From the NCBI GenBank assembly GCA_018398765.1, contig JAHBMJ010000162.1, forward strand, positions 12,501-44,428: 31,928 nucleotides of DNA, written 5' to 3'. The position numbers were made by a program, and so were the translations under genes. The first letter of the stretch is position 1. Every line of letters begins with the position of its first letter. This DNA is from Chromera velia (Eukaryota; Sar; Chromeraceae). Shown here one piece after another: positions 10,576-20,464 of this stretch. The notes beneath the pieces were generated by a model, which saw only the letters and a list, made by a program, of their open reading frames with translations, had not been told where the DNA came from and searched no databases.

Positions 10576-13500
10576 CTGAAGGAGAAAGGGCTTGGGCAGA
10601 AAGAACAACGAGACGGATCGATCAATTTGCACTAATTCTCCTCCAAATTTTACTCCCTCAATCAATCGTACGTCTCTCTCTCTTTCCCTTCCTTTTTGCC
10701 TCTCTGTCTGTGACCCTCTCTGCAGAAAGACCACAGCCGCTTGCCCTCAAGTGATTGCATTCAGGACACAGCCACTTCAAGAAACAACAGGAAGCAAGAG
10801 GTCCAACCGCATGCCCTGTGTTTCTTCGAAACGAGCAGAAGGTGAAAGCAATCACCCTCACTCAGCCTCTGTTCCTTCAACCCACCCGCGCCCGCCTCAG
10901 GAGACGCCATCAGGTGTCTATCCACAGAGGCAGCGAGGACCACTGCGGCCTCGGTCGCTCTAAGGGCTGCCCGAATCCGGGCGGGCTCTCTGCAGGTCCG
11001 TTCACAAAAGAGGGAAGGAAGTCAAACAATGAGACGCCCGAAGGTGAGTGATCCGGCGAGGGGGTGATTCGGTGAGTTCACTGAAGAAGAGGCCATTCTC
11101 TGTCACTGTCTCATTTGCTCCCTACTGCTCAGAGAGACATTAGCAGGCACAGAGGAAGGCACACAGCCAGAAGCACTGCGGGGACTGCACGAACATCAAC
11201 ACAAACCCCCCCGTTTGCTACCCTCTTTCTGTCCTGCCCTGATATCAATTCAGCCGCTCCCCCGACACACCTTCTGCACAGGGCCTCGAGCAGCCGTGCC
11301 AGGTTCAGAAGGGCACTCGCACCTTCACACGCCGCAACGACGCTTTGCGTTTCTCCCCCGCCCTGCTGCTGTCCAAGCGCGCCAGAGGCAGATGCAGAAC
11401 AGGGAGGAAAAGGAAAGGCCTTCAGGGCAAGATGCCAAAGCCCAAGGCCCTCCTCTGCAGGCCCCTCAGCCCCTCTCGTCTCTGCACACAGAACAAAAAA
11501 AACAACTGACGAGGTCACTCTGCCAGAAAGAAAAGGCAACGAAGGAAGCAAGCAACGAGAGACAAAAAAAGTCATTGAAGGAACAAAGAACAAAAGGGGA
11601 GGGGCATCTGCACAGAAGACGTTCCAAAAGACAAATGGAGTCCCATCGTCCTTTCGATGCCCTGCCGTTCACTCCGCATATCTACTCCTTCTTCTCTTTC
11701 ACAGGTGGAAGACCACTCCCATGGTGGCCATACAGGATTGTTGACAGGAAGTGTACAAGTTCCCCAAGAAAAATATGCATTTTAAATTCTTCCTTCTCGT
11801 TCGTTTTCACCTACAGGGCTCTGACCTGCAAGTGCAAGAAACAAGGCCCGGGATATTAACGGGGCCGTTGCAAGCGCAATAGGTGGCCCACCGCTCTGCA
11901 AAACAGATCGAAATAATCAACAGAAACAGACGGGTAGACGTACGAAAGTTGTATTCCACTCAGCTGAGCAAATACATTACCTAGTGTTGGCAGGTGCCAA
12001 AGACCCCCCAAACTGGAAGATAGGGGAAGGAACACTTTGAAATACAAAAAGAGAGCTGAGCAGATCGTGAGAAATAGATCTTTCCTCACAGGGTAAAACA
12101 ATAGACGGACTGGAAAGATGCAGCTAGAGTTTCGTTTACATACTTCCTTCTGCTTCTGATGCCCTTGTGCCCTAAGTATTCACAGTGTCCCTCAACGGCA
12201 CTATCTAATGAGAGGCCTGAGTTGTTTGAACGCGACCGAAGGGCTATTTCCAGGAAGATGGCAAGCTTTGCCTCCTTCCTTTGCTAATTACCTTAATAAG
12301 TCTTGACAGGAGAGACAGCAGGGAGGTCGTCTTCTGAGGGTGGAGGGATCCGCTCTGCGCTTCTGTCCACAACTCCCCTGCCAACGCCTCCAACTGAGCC
12401 AGACCCCTGCCTCTTCCCGCCCCCCCGCCCTGACCAAAATCTCCCAACACGAGGAGTCGTGACTGAGAGAGACCACAGGAGAGAATAGGAAATAAAGCAG
12501 GGGCATTTACGAATAAGAAAAATTAGAGCAACTGAAAGGAAGCATGATCTGGAACCTTGTGTAAGCTATCATAAAGAAGGGTCGGTTGCTGTCTTCTATC
12601 TGAGAATGATGGAGAAGGGAGACAAAGGCAGAAGAGCCCACGTCGAAGCAAATTGATGTCCAATTTACTTACTTCTTCGGGACGTGTGTGTGTCCGACAT
12701 TTATATTTTCCTACTTCATTCCCGCCCGCCTGGGGGCCTCTCACCTTTCCTGCAGTTCCATCTGTCTGCCTGCCTATCCTTGAGATCTTGTACGTGGTCA
12801 ATCCAGACTTTAGACTGCGGCATTTTTGTTTTTCGCTTCACTCCATTCAGTGCAAGTGGGTAGATGTACATCCATCCATCCATCCGGCTTTATTTATGTG
12901 TGGCTGGCTGACCAACCAAGGGGGGTCTCGCTGTAAGGATTGTTTCCAGAGCCAGAAGACTTCTTTGTGCCAGACAGGCAGCCACGTGGGATCCTGCAGA
13001 CACTCCGAGGCACTCACCCACAGCCCCCAGGATCTCCGTCCATAGTCTCCCCTCCACAAGAGGCTCCTCTCCGGGCCTGTCCAGAAGCCCGCCGCCTCCG
13101 CTCGCAGTGGCGACTGTGGAGACGGACTGCCGCCTGCTTCCCTCAGGTATTGCATCCATATCTGGGGGGGCAAACAAATTGAGTGAGGGCAGGGGAGGGT
13201 AACAAGGGGCCGGCATGGCACAGGAGAATTGAGAGAGAGAGAAAGAAAGAGCGTGACAGGGTGAAAACGGGCTGACGAGGAGAAAAGGGAAGCAGGTGAA
13301 AAGAAACGGAAATCTGAGACGATACAAATTACCATCAGCGGGTGTGCTGCTGAAGAACGAGCTCTACACGTCAATCCTCGATTACTGCCAGCGAGAAAAG
13401 GTCGGTCAGAAGTATGAAGAGATGATGCAAGAAGTCGAATACGGTACCAATCAATGCATTGCTTCATGGAGGTGAAAGTGGGGATTGACAGTTTCCGAGA

Positions 13501-16500
13501 ACAGAATAACCAGCATAACCCCCCTCCCTGCTTCCTGTGCTAACTAAGGGATCGAGAAGGACCGACATTGTACGAGGACTGCACAGACTGCAGAGCGAAT
13601 CAACAAAGCTCCAATTTCATGTACACCCCCTCCACCTCCCTGTCCCTGCAGCCCTCCCCTTGTTCTCGATGCGATTGCATCCGCCCCTCGTGATGCCTCT
13701 GCAAGACACTCTAAAACAAAACTGAACCCCCCATTCACTGCCTCCGGATCGGGGTCTGCTGCCGCCATGGCAACCCTCAGAGGGCCCAGACAGAGAATGG
13801 CTCTGTAACACACCAATGAAAGTCTGCAGGCAGGCAGAAGGACGCACAAGAAAGGAGAGGGGCTGAGGCTGTTATGCGCCTGAAAATAAAAAACTGATGT
13901 TACGCCCTGCATCTTCCTTCGTGTATCCCAACTCCGACGATACACCAAGAGGAAAGCAGGCGATAGCAGGACTCGCTCCCTCCCTTCCCTTTCTAAAGCT
14001 CACAGCACATGCAGAGGAAAGCATCGCCGCATCATATCGTCGTCTGGGGTCATTTCGGAACGTGGTGGGGAAATGTTTTGAATGAATGTCATTCTGACAG
14101 CTCCTGGCAGAAAACAAACAGCATTAAAAACGTTGGAATGAAAGGACTCAGTTGAATCAAGGGGACTTTCATGTCAATAAATATCAATCGAGGGGCCGAC
14201 CTCAAAGAATCTGCACCGTCGGCATATGCTGCCTGCGTTTTTGACACAAAAAGGGGGAAAGGCATAGAGATGCTGGCTGCTGCTTCTCATTGCTACTGAC
14301 TTTTCCATTTTGGTTTCTCCCCATCGTTCCCACCTTCTCATTCTAGGAAGGATTCACCCACTCAGTATCTGACAGGGACAGTAGTCTTGATCAAGTTCTG
14401 GTTCGGCCCTTCTCCTCTCTTTGTCCTCTCTTGGCATTTCCATCTACATATGTCGTCCCGTTACATACTCAAAGCTCAATCTCAAAGCCGATCAACAGTG
14501 GTGTTGGGTTACTTTTCTTACAGGCACTTCTCGTTTTGCAATCTGCTGCTGCATGGACAGGTCTAACGATTTCCTTCTTTCCTCTGGATTTGCACCACTT
14601 CAAATTTGCCCCCCCTCCCCCAATGCACATGCCATCAAACACAACTACAGAGAGAAGAAACCAAATCGACCAACCACGGATGCCGAAGCGCTGACATCCT
14701 CCATCAGAGAGGACCTCAACCACAAACGGCCTGCCACTGCTGCTGCGTCCGTCTGTGACGACGATGCCCCGCTGTCTCCCTGAGGAAGAGAAAAAGGACC
14801 ACAAAAACTCAACCCCGTCTGGTACGCAACCGTCGTCACAGCATGGTATCTGGAGGGAGGGGAAACAGGGGAGTCATGAGGAAACAGAGGAGTCTCAAAG
14901 GGTGACTCCATCATCAAGATTCCCTTTCAGGTGTTTCCGCAATTAGTTCAGGACCTTCAAAAAGGGGCAAATGTCGACACAGAGACGGTCTGTCACCAGA
15001 AGGGAGCAGACAAGCATGATACGGCTGCAGAACGAACATCTCAGACTGCAGAGATGTACAGAACAGACGCCCCGCGACTACGAACAGCTAGAGAATGCTT
15101 CCATGCCTCTTCCATTCTGCATCCAACACCCCATTCCCTTCTGTCTGCTTGTCATTCGGGTTTAAGTAACTGCTTTGTTCTTGACTCTTGTGTGTATGTT
15201 CATTCATATGCCTCTCTCTACTCACGCTGCCTCTCTCCGCCGCACAGCCTGAGTGCCGTCTCCAGAAAGGCCCACTGCCCCTCCGCCCTGCAGCACCGGC
15301 AGTTGGGGCCTCAGATTGGGCAGCCTCGAGAACTCTCCTCCGAGAAAAGCGGCGGTCTCGTTGGGACACAAGGCGGCGATAGACGTCAACAGAAACTCCG
15401 TCGCCGTCTGCACTCACTCACTCACTTACTCACTCACTCACTTACTCACTCGGGAACCATCGGCACAGATGCACGGGGAAAGGAGATCACGCAACAAATG
15501 TAGACACGGCTTTCTTTCAAGTGGAAATCAACATCAGGGACCAATACACATGCAGAAAGCAAAAGAGCATCAAGCGAAAAACATGCCTCTCGCGTCCTCA
15601 CAAAGCAGGCCCTGTCTTTTCACACCACTCTTCCTATATCCAAATGAATGAAACAGAGATGAATTCTGACTGACTGACTGACTGACTGACTGACTGCAGC
15701 AAAATTTTCGTTCCCCGCTTCATCTGTGGCCAGAAAGTCCATCGGGTCGTCGTTGATTTCCGTCAGCGTCCTGTCCCCCGTCCCCTCTAGGAAGATCCCG
15801 AAGACAGAGAAGTCCAATAGCTGTGTGCAGGAGGGGCCCGAGAGAACGGCACTGATCTGGGCCTTGTACTGCTGCCAGGCGGCCTCTACTGCAGAGATGA
15901 GGTGAAGGGGAATTTTAGAACAAGAACGCAATGTGAAGAAAAGTTTGAATTCTCTTGGACTTGTGCGGCAGCCAGGTCAAGTCTGCTGTAAAGAGCAGAA
16001 GGAAAGGGTGTGAGAAAAAGCGGAAGCGTGGCAGCGACGCTTTCAAAAAGACTTCGTCGAACGATTACATGCGAAACAAGAAAGACCTGCAGAGGCGAGA
16101 CCTTTATTCTTCATGCATGCACAGAAATTCTCTCCCTAATGGTCTTTCTTTCTCTGTCTTCGTCTTTTTCAGTGACTCTCGACAGGCGAAAGAAAACAAG
16201 CCCGCAATCACAGACAGACAGTCGTACAAGCGCCTCTCGACTTTATTGACAAGACGCACATTGACTCCTCGCTTACCGAAAACGATCAGTTTACTGCCGA
16301 TCCAACAAAATTTCAACGCCTTCAGTGACTAACTGACTGACACTCTGGAGACGGGAGCTCGAAGTACTCGTCTGCAGCTGGGGATGCGATGGCCGCGTTC
16401 ACAAACGTCAGGCCCTCCACCACCCAGCCGGACCCCTGCTCCCCCCCTGTGCTCTCCTGCTGCGCCCCTGACACCATCAGCCTGCAGTGCAGCTGTAACA

Positions 16501-18755
16501 GAGGCTCCAGCGAGCTGCTGGCTGTCAGGGGTGCAAGTTCCAGGGCTGCCAGGGGAATCTTCATCAGACTCTTGAACAGCCGGGATCTCTCGTCCCCCCC
16601 TCCTTGCTCTCCTTTTAATGGTGGACCTGCGAGAGCATGTGGAAACGGGAGAGCAGGGACCACACACGAAGACAAATCCACCACATAGACAAACAGGGCA
16701 AAAGCGCAACCTCAATTTTCTCAACGCATTTCCACAAATCAGCGTAAGGACCCAATTCTAGTCTTTCACCCCGCCTTCTTCAGGCACCAGCATTGATTGG
16801 ACTGTTCTGCCACCAGAGAGAGAGAGAGCTGAGTGAACACTGACCTGCATCTCCCCCCGCACCCCGAAAAAGCGCCGCCAGTGCTTCCGTAGTCTCCCCC
16901 ACCCTCTGTGAGCAGAACTCGAAGGCCTCCTTCTGAAACATCAGTTGCCCCAAACCCCCAGAGGCACAACCGAGTCCTGTGACCACCTGCCGAAGGCACT
17001 GGAGACACACGCAAAACAAGAAATGAAAAGTGGAGATGCAGAACTATAGAAAAGAGCGACCACGGGCATCTACAAGAGATAGAAAAGAAAGGAAACCAGA
17101 CTTTGATCCCGAACCTTTCCACAGAGGCAGACAAGACAGAGAGACTCATCGGAGGGTTGCTGCACGAGTGGAGGGAGCAGCATTGGACATCGACCCACGC
17201 ACCTTTGCTGCGTATATGCACAAGACAGCCACGTCCGCCCCCCCTCCACCGATCAGAGCCGCGATGCCATCACGCCACAGCCCAGAGACCTCCCCTGCGA
17301 GAACCCTCGACAGCTGCACTCACGCAGATGGACAGAGAGAAAACACATACAGAAAAAATGCCTAAACGGATAAGAAAGGGGCATGGAGAAAAGAACAGAC
17401 AGTAGGAAGCCTGAAAGGCAGCAATCCCAGAGGCTCTGTGTGTCTCCTCTCTGTTCCGTTTCCTTCATCAATATGCCATGCGGGTCTGCTGGATGGAACG
17501 TGGACGAGGAGACAAAAGCAAAAAAGGCAAACTGATCAGAAGTCAAACTAGAAAAAACTTCTTGCCGTCTGACTCAGAGGAAGTAGAGACACATGAGACT
17601 GCTGTCCAACGTCCTGTAAAGCAAACGCTAGCTGACCTCAAAAAGTTTTCGTTGAGAAGCAGCACACCGTGTCACAGGCATACCGCGCCCGCCCCCCCCG
17701 ACAGCTTTCGCAATTCGTGCACTTGTGCGCAGTCCTCCGCACGTCGCCTGTGCCCCTGCCGCTCTGCACTGCTGGAGGAGCCCCACCAGGTCGTTCCCCA
17801 GAGAGGGCCAACTCTCAGGAAAGTCCGCGCAGGCTGAAAGAAAAGACAAAAACAGAGAGAGCACGCAGCGAAGAGGAAAGGCCCTCCATTGAAAAAAGAG
17901 ATGATTGAATAATCCAGGTACGGAGGGAGGAGCAACCAGAACGACGTGACGAAACGGAAGGAACTTGACCGATCGAAGATTCAACAGAAGAAATGAATGG
18001 GAATCAGTCCGGCCTAGAGGGGGAAGGCACTCACCCACCAATAAGGCACAGGCACGTGTCAATCTGCACAGCGATCTGCAGGCAATGTTCAAGGGAGGCA
18101 AGCCGGGAGAGAGACAAATCCATACAATTAGGCCGAACACACTCATGCGATCACAGCAGAAAGAAACATATCAACAGGGAAACAGAAACACGAGAAGAGT
18201 GTCAGCCACACACAGGCAGACAAGCTGTCGACAGAGGCACACCAACCAAACTGGCAGACATACGAGATGGAACAGTAAACGGAAGGACAGACGATGACAG
18301 AGGGGGAGACGGACGTCGAGGAGACGGCATTAGTCGGTGGCGTATAGGCTTCAACCCTAGGAGATGCGACGAGTCGGGCCGAGTCGTCTGGCTTGCTAGC
18401 CTACCTGTGGGTGTTCGCATATCAGCGAGAAGAGCGCCTTTTTGAATCCATCTGCGTCTCTGAAGTATAGGATCCTGTTAGGATTCGTCCAAAACTTTCG
18501 GATTCTGTTCTTGACTGCCAAAGCGGCTGCCTGCTTGACTTGGAGAGCGTCTGGGGCCTGTGCCTCAGGTCCCCCTTGGCTCATTACTCGGAGGACCTCC
18601 AGAAGCCACCCTGTGAGCTCGGGGTTCTCCTGCTGCTGGTCGAGGAGCGCCTCGTTCCGTGCGATCTCATCCTGGCTGTGGGCCTGGAAGGTGCCCCTCA
18701 GAAGACCCACAAGCTCGGGGAGGCTGAGAGAGGGGAACTGCGGTGTCGCCAACAT
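7882..18755 (-). CDS. Importin-beta superfamily nuclear transport receptor (importin-7/8/11 type), many exons
   Basis: Predicted karyopherin that carries cargo through nuclear pores under Ran-GTP control. The first exon starts at ATG 18755 (an in-frame ATG at 18770 is the alternative) and encodes an importin N-terminal HEAT region, including QAAALAVKNRIRKFW. This is followed after splicing by HPQIAVQIDTCLCLIACADF and PESWP, the usual DFPxxWP signature of this family. Later exons carry AVAGRLWLRSSL and LDLSMQQQIAKREVP, matching the family's middle repeats. Near the C-terminus lies an acidic stretch (GGDEDEEGELEGEDED) preceded by GALAVCRLIQT, the order seen in importin-7/8. The last exon ends at TAG 7882. 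About 16 exons were located; eight from the 5' side and several from the 3' side join with consistent phase. Parts of 10.6-13.6 kb remain unresolved. A GLGLWHLALKAF phrase also recalls importin-11, so the subfamily is uncertain. Introns are 70 bp to over 1 kb and rich in microsatellites. Confidence 0.8.
10221..10354. repeat. 60-bp tandem repeat (AAAG-rich) inside an importin intron
   Basis: The 60-bp pattern is repeated exactly about 2.2 times: 10221-10294 equals 10281-10354. Each unit holds GAAAAATCGAAAGAAGG and GAAAGAAAGAAAG stretches. An (AG)n run at about 10183-10208 precedes it. On the gene's sense strand this is a long TTTC tract beginning about 27 bp downstream of the GTGAGT donor at 10380. 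The Lys/Arg/Glu-rich open frames seen here on the plus strand are repeat translations. Confidence 0.9.
11222..13165 (-). other. Importin gene: tentative exons in the 3' half
   Basis: Three coding stretches look real on the minus strand. One begins at about 13165 after a CCCCCCCAG acceptor and reads EGRLWTEILGAVG; it either stops at a GTGAGT donor near 13028 or runs on to about 12895. The second is 12462-12292 (SRLLVLGDFGQ ... LLSLLSRLIK, donor AAG|GTAATT). The third is 11481-11222 (EEGLGLWHLALKAF ... ASALLNLARLLEAL). The phase gap between the second and third shows that at least one exon between 11.5 and 12.3 kb is missing from my model. Confidence 0.5.
13625..15045 (-). other. Importin gene: middle exons 9-12
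   Basis: Exon 9 is about 15045 (or 15024) to 14955, ending PFLK before GTCCTG. Exon 10 is 14779-14671 and contains AVAGRLWLRSSLMEDV. Exon 11 is 14583-14522 and contains KSLDLSMQQQIAKREVP, ending at the donor CCT|GTAAGA. Phases join 9 to 10 to 11. Exon 12 starts at 13879 (acceptor TTTTCAG) or 13802 and reads AILCLGPLRVAMAAADPDPE; its 3' end near 13625 is not fixed. The intron between exons 10 and 11 is only 87 bp. Confidence 0.55.
15226..18755 (-). other. Importin gene: 5' exon block (exons 1-8)
   Basis: Exon boundaries read by eye on the minus strand, with phases that agree: 18755-18405 (donor CAG|GTAGG); 18075-18039; 17833-17684; 17294-17203; 16998-16845; 16626 to about 16330; 15888-15695; 15407-15226 (donor GC|GTGAGT). 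The exon at 16626 reads LFKSLMKIPLAALELAPL, and the exon at 15888 reads VEAAWQQYKAQ and later DDPMDFLATDEAG, resembling the acidic-aromatic DP motif of this family. The 3' end of the sixth exon is the weakest call because several GT sites occur inside a CAGTCAGTTAGTC stretch. Confidence 0.65.
15669..15694. repeat. (GACT)n microsatellite at an importin splice donor
   Basis: On the gene's strand the intron begins GTCAGTCAGTCAGTCAG directly after the exon ending at 15695. The same intron ends in (GTGA)n before the acceptor at 15408 (15411-15450), so both ends are tetranucleotide arrays. Confidence 0.8.
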
Positions 18756-19434
18756 TGTGCACACACGCACACAGACACAAACTTCAGGGTCAGGAAGCTC
18801 GTGTCATCTGTTTCTCAGCAAGGCTTCTTTACGCAATGTACAGGACAGTACTGACACACCTGATTTTTGGTATATATGAATTTCTCGATCGACGTCGCCA
18901 CGCTTCTTTTAGTCCAAACACGGTTATCTGGCGCAGTGGGACCCGGCTCAGCTGCACCACACAATCTTGCATAGCAGCAGAGCAGGCGATAAGGCTGGCG
19001 AAGTGGGCAATATTCTTCTGAAGAAGTCAGAGACGGACAGAGTCATTGGAGAAAAGTTCGCTCAGTTGAGGAGACGGCGTCGCCCAGAAGAAGGCCGGCG
19101 CGGCGCCACACAATCGGCGGCGCTCATTCAGAGTGGCTATGAGTGGCTGGACAAAGAATCGGATTGGAAAATATAAATTGGAAAATGCTGGTTCTGTCCC
19201 TAACGGTTAACTTCACACTCTCAGACGACTCGATCTCTTGGATTGTTGGTGCTTCTCGAGAAAGGCGGCAGCGGTTCTGCGTGTGTGTGCATGACGCCAA
19301 AAGGACCAAGGTGTGTTGTTCAGACTGCTTGTCTTTCTCTTATTTTTCTTGCCGTCTCCGCCTGCAGCTTTCTTCAGGGGGGTGTCAAGAGCCGCTTTCT
19401 TTTGTGTCCCACGACTCGGAACAGTGTCGCCCTC
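18756..19434. promoter_or_regulatory. Divergent promoter region between importin and exonuclease genes
   Basis: The two genes are transcribed away from each other, with about 535 bp between the importin ATG (18755) and the first possible exonuclease ATG (19291), or 679 bp to the conserved one (19435). The interval must hold both promoters. I see no convincing TATA box; a GTATATATG at about 18868 is the nearest match. There are short CpG-containing patches (GGCGCGGCGCC near 19098). The functional role is inferred from gene arrangement only. Confidence 0.5.
19311..19367 (+). other. Candidate 57-nt 5' intron, in frame and stop-free
   Basis: The sequence has a good donor (CCAAG|GTGTGT), a pyrimidine-rich tract and an acceptor (CCTGCAG|C). 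From ATG 19291, splicing joins AG to C to give MTPKGPSFLQGG and stays in frame with the main exon. Because the intron is 57 nt and contains no stop, retaining it also stays in frame and inserts 19 residues with a hydrophobic core. Whether it is in the UTR, spliced, or retained cannot be decided from sequence alone. Confidence 0.45.
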
Positions 19435-20370
19435 ATGAGCACAGATCAGAATCTGAGTGAGCTGCGGGATGTGTGGGTGTCGCGAGATCTTGCTGTGATT
19501 CGAAAGGCGTTCGACGATGTCTATCACAGCATGCAGCAAGAGAAAGCTGACAAGAGCAGCTCCTCAAAAAGTAGGGATGTGAGGGTGCAGGTAGCGCTGC
19601 GACTTGCTCTCTGCCCGCCTTCCATCAAGGAGGCAGTCATAGATCACTTATTTAAATTCAACGAATTTAAGGCTGAGACTCTGTTGGCCAAAATTGCCCG
19701 ACAGTGTTTGCTTGAGAAAAAGGAGACGGGGGGGGATGAAGAGACGGGGCAGTTTGTATCAGAGAAGGATGAAGGACATCTGCAGATTGTGGTGTCGAAC
19801 ATGCTCTCCTCGATCAGCTCTTGGGGTGATGAGATGCCCCGAATGGTCCAGGAGCATCTGGTGAGGGCTCTGGACGCCATGAGTGAATTCTTTGCTCCCC
19901 TGGTAGCTCGGAGGGTTTTCCTGACGGCGGCACTGGACGTCTCTGCGCGTCTTGAGGTCGGGTCTCTGGGGAGATTCGCCCGTGTGTTTGAGATTTCGGC
20001 AACCTTCCAGCGACCCTGGTTGGTTTCCAAATTTGTAGAGGCGTTGAAACAGAAAAGGTACGAGTCCGCACTGGAGCTGCTGATTGAATTCCGTCTCCTC
20101 CAGATTGAAGGAGACGGACAGGGAAGGAGAAGGGACGAAACAGGGGAAAGGGATTTTGTGACAAGTGAAGAGGCTTTGCGGGTAAGTAGAAGGTGGCAAA
20201 GGAAATGTTATGTTGTGTGTGGATGTAGACACACCAGAGCTTACAGGATGTGACTTGCTCCTTTCTTCTGTCCGTCGGGGCATTTCTCTCTTCATTGCCT
20301 TCAATCTTTCTTTTCTTGGCCCTTCTTTTCTTCAACTGTCCCCCCGGGCTCGGTGTTATCCTCACGCATG

Positions 20371-20464
<94 letters not shown>

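Noticed and set aside
16104-16316. Possible extra importin exon (ALKFCWIGSKLIVF)
   Set aside because: It resembles a family segment, but no acceptor is available: the previous exon ends only about 10-20 bp upstream, too short for an intron.
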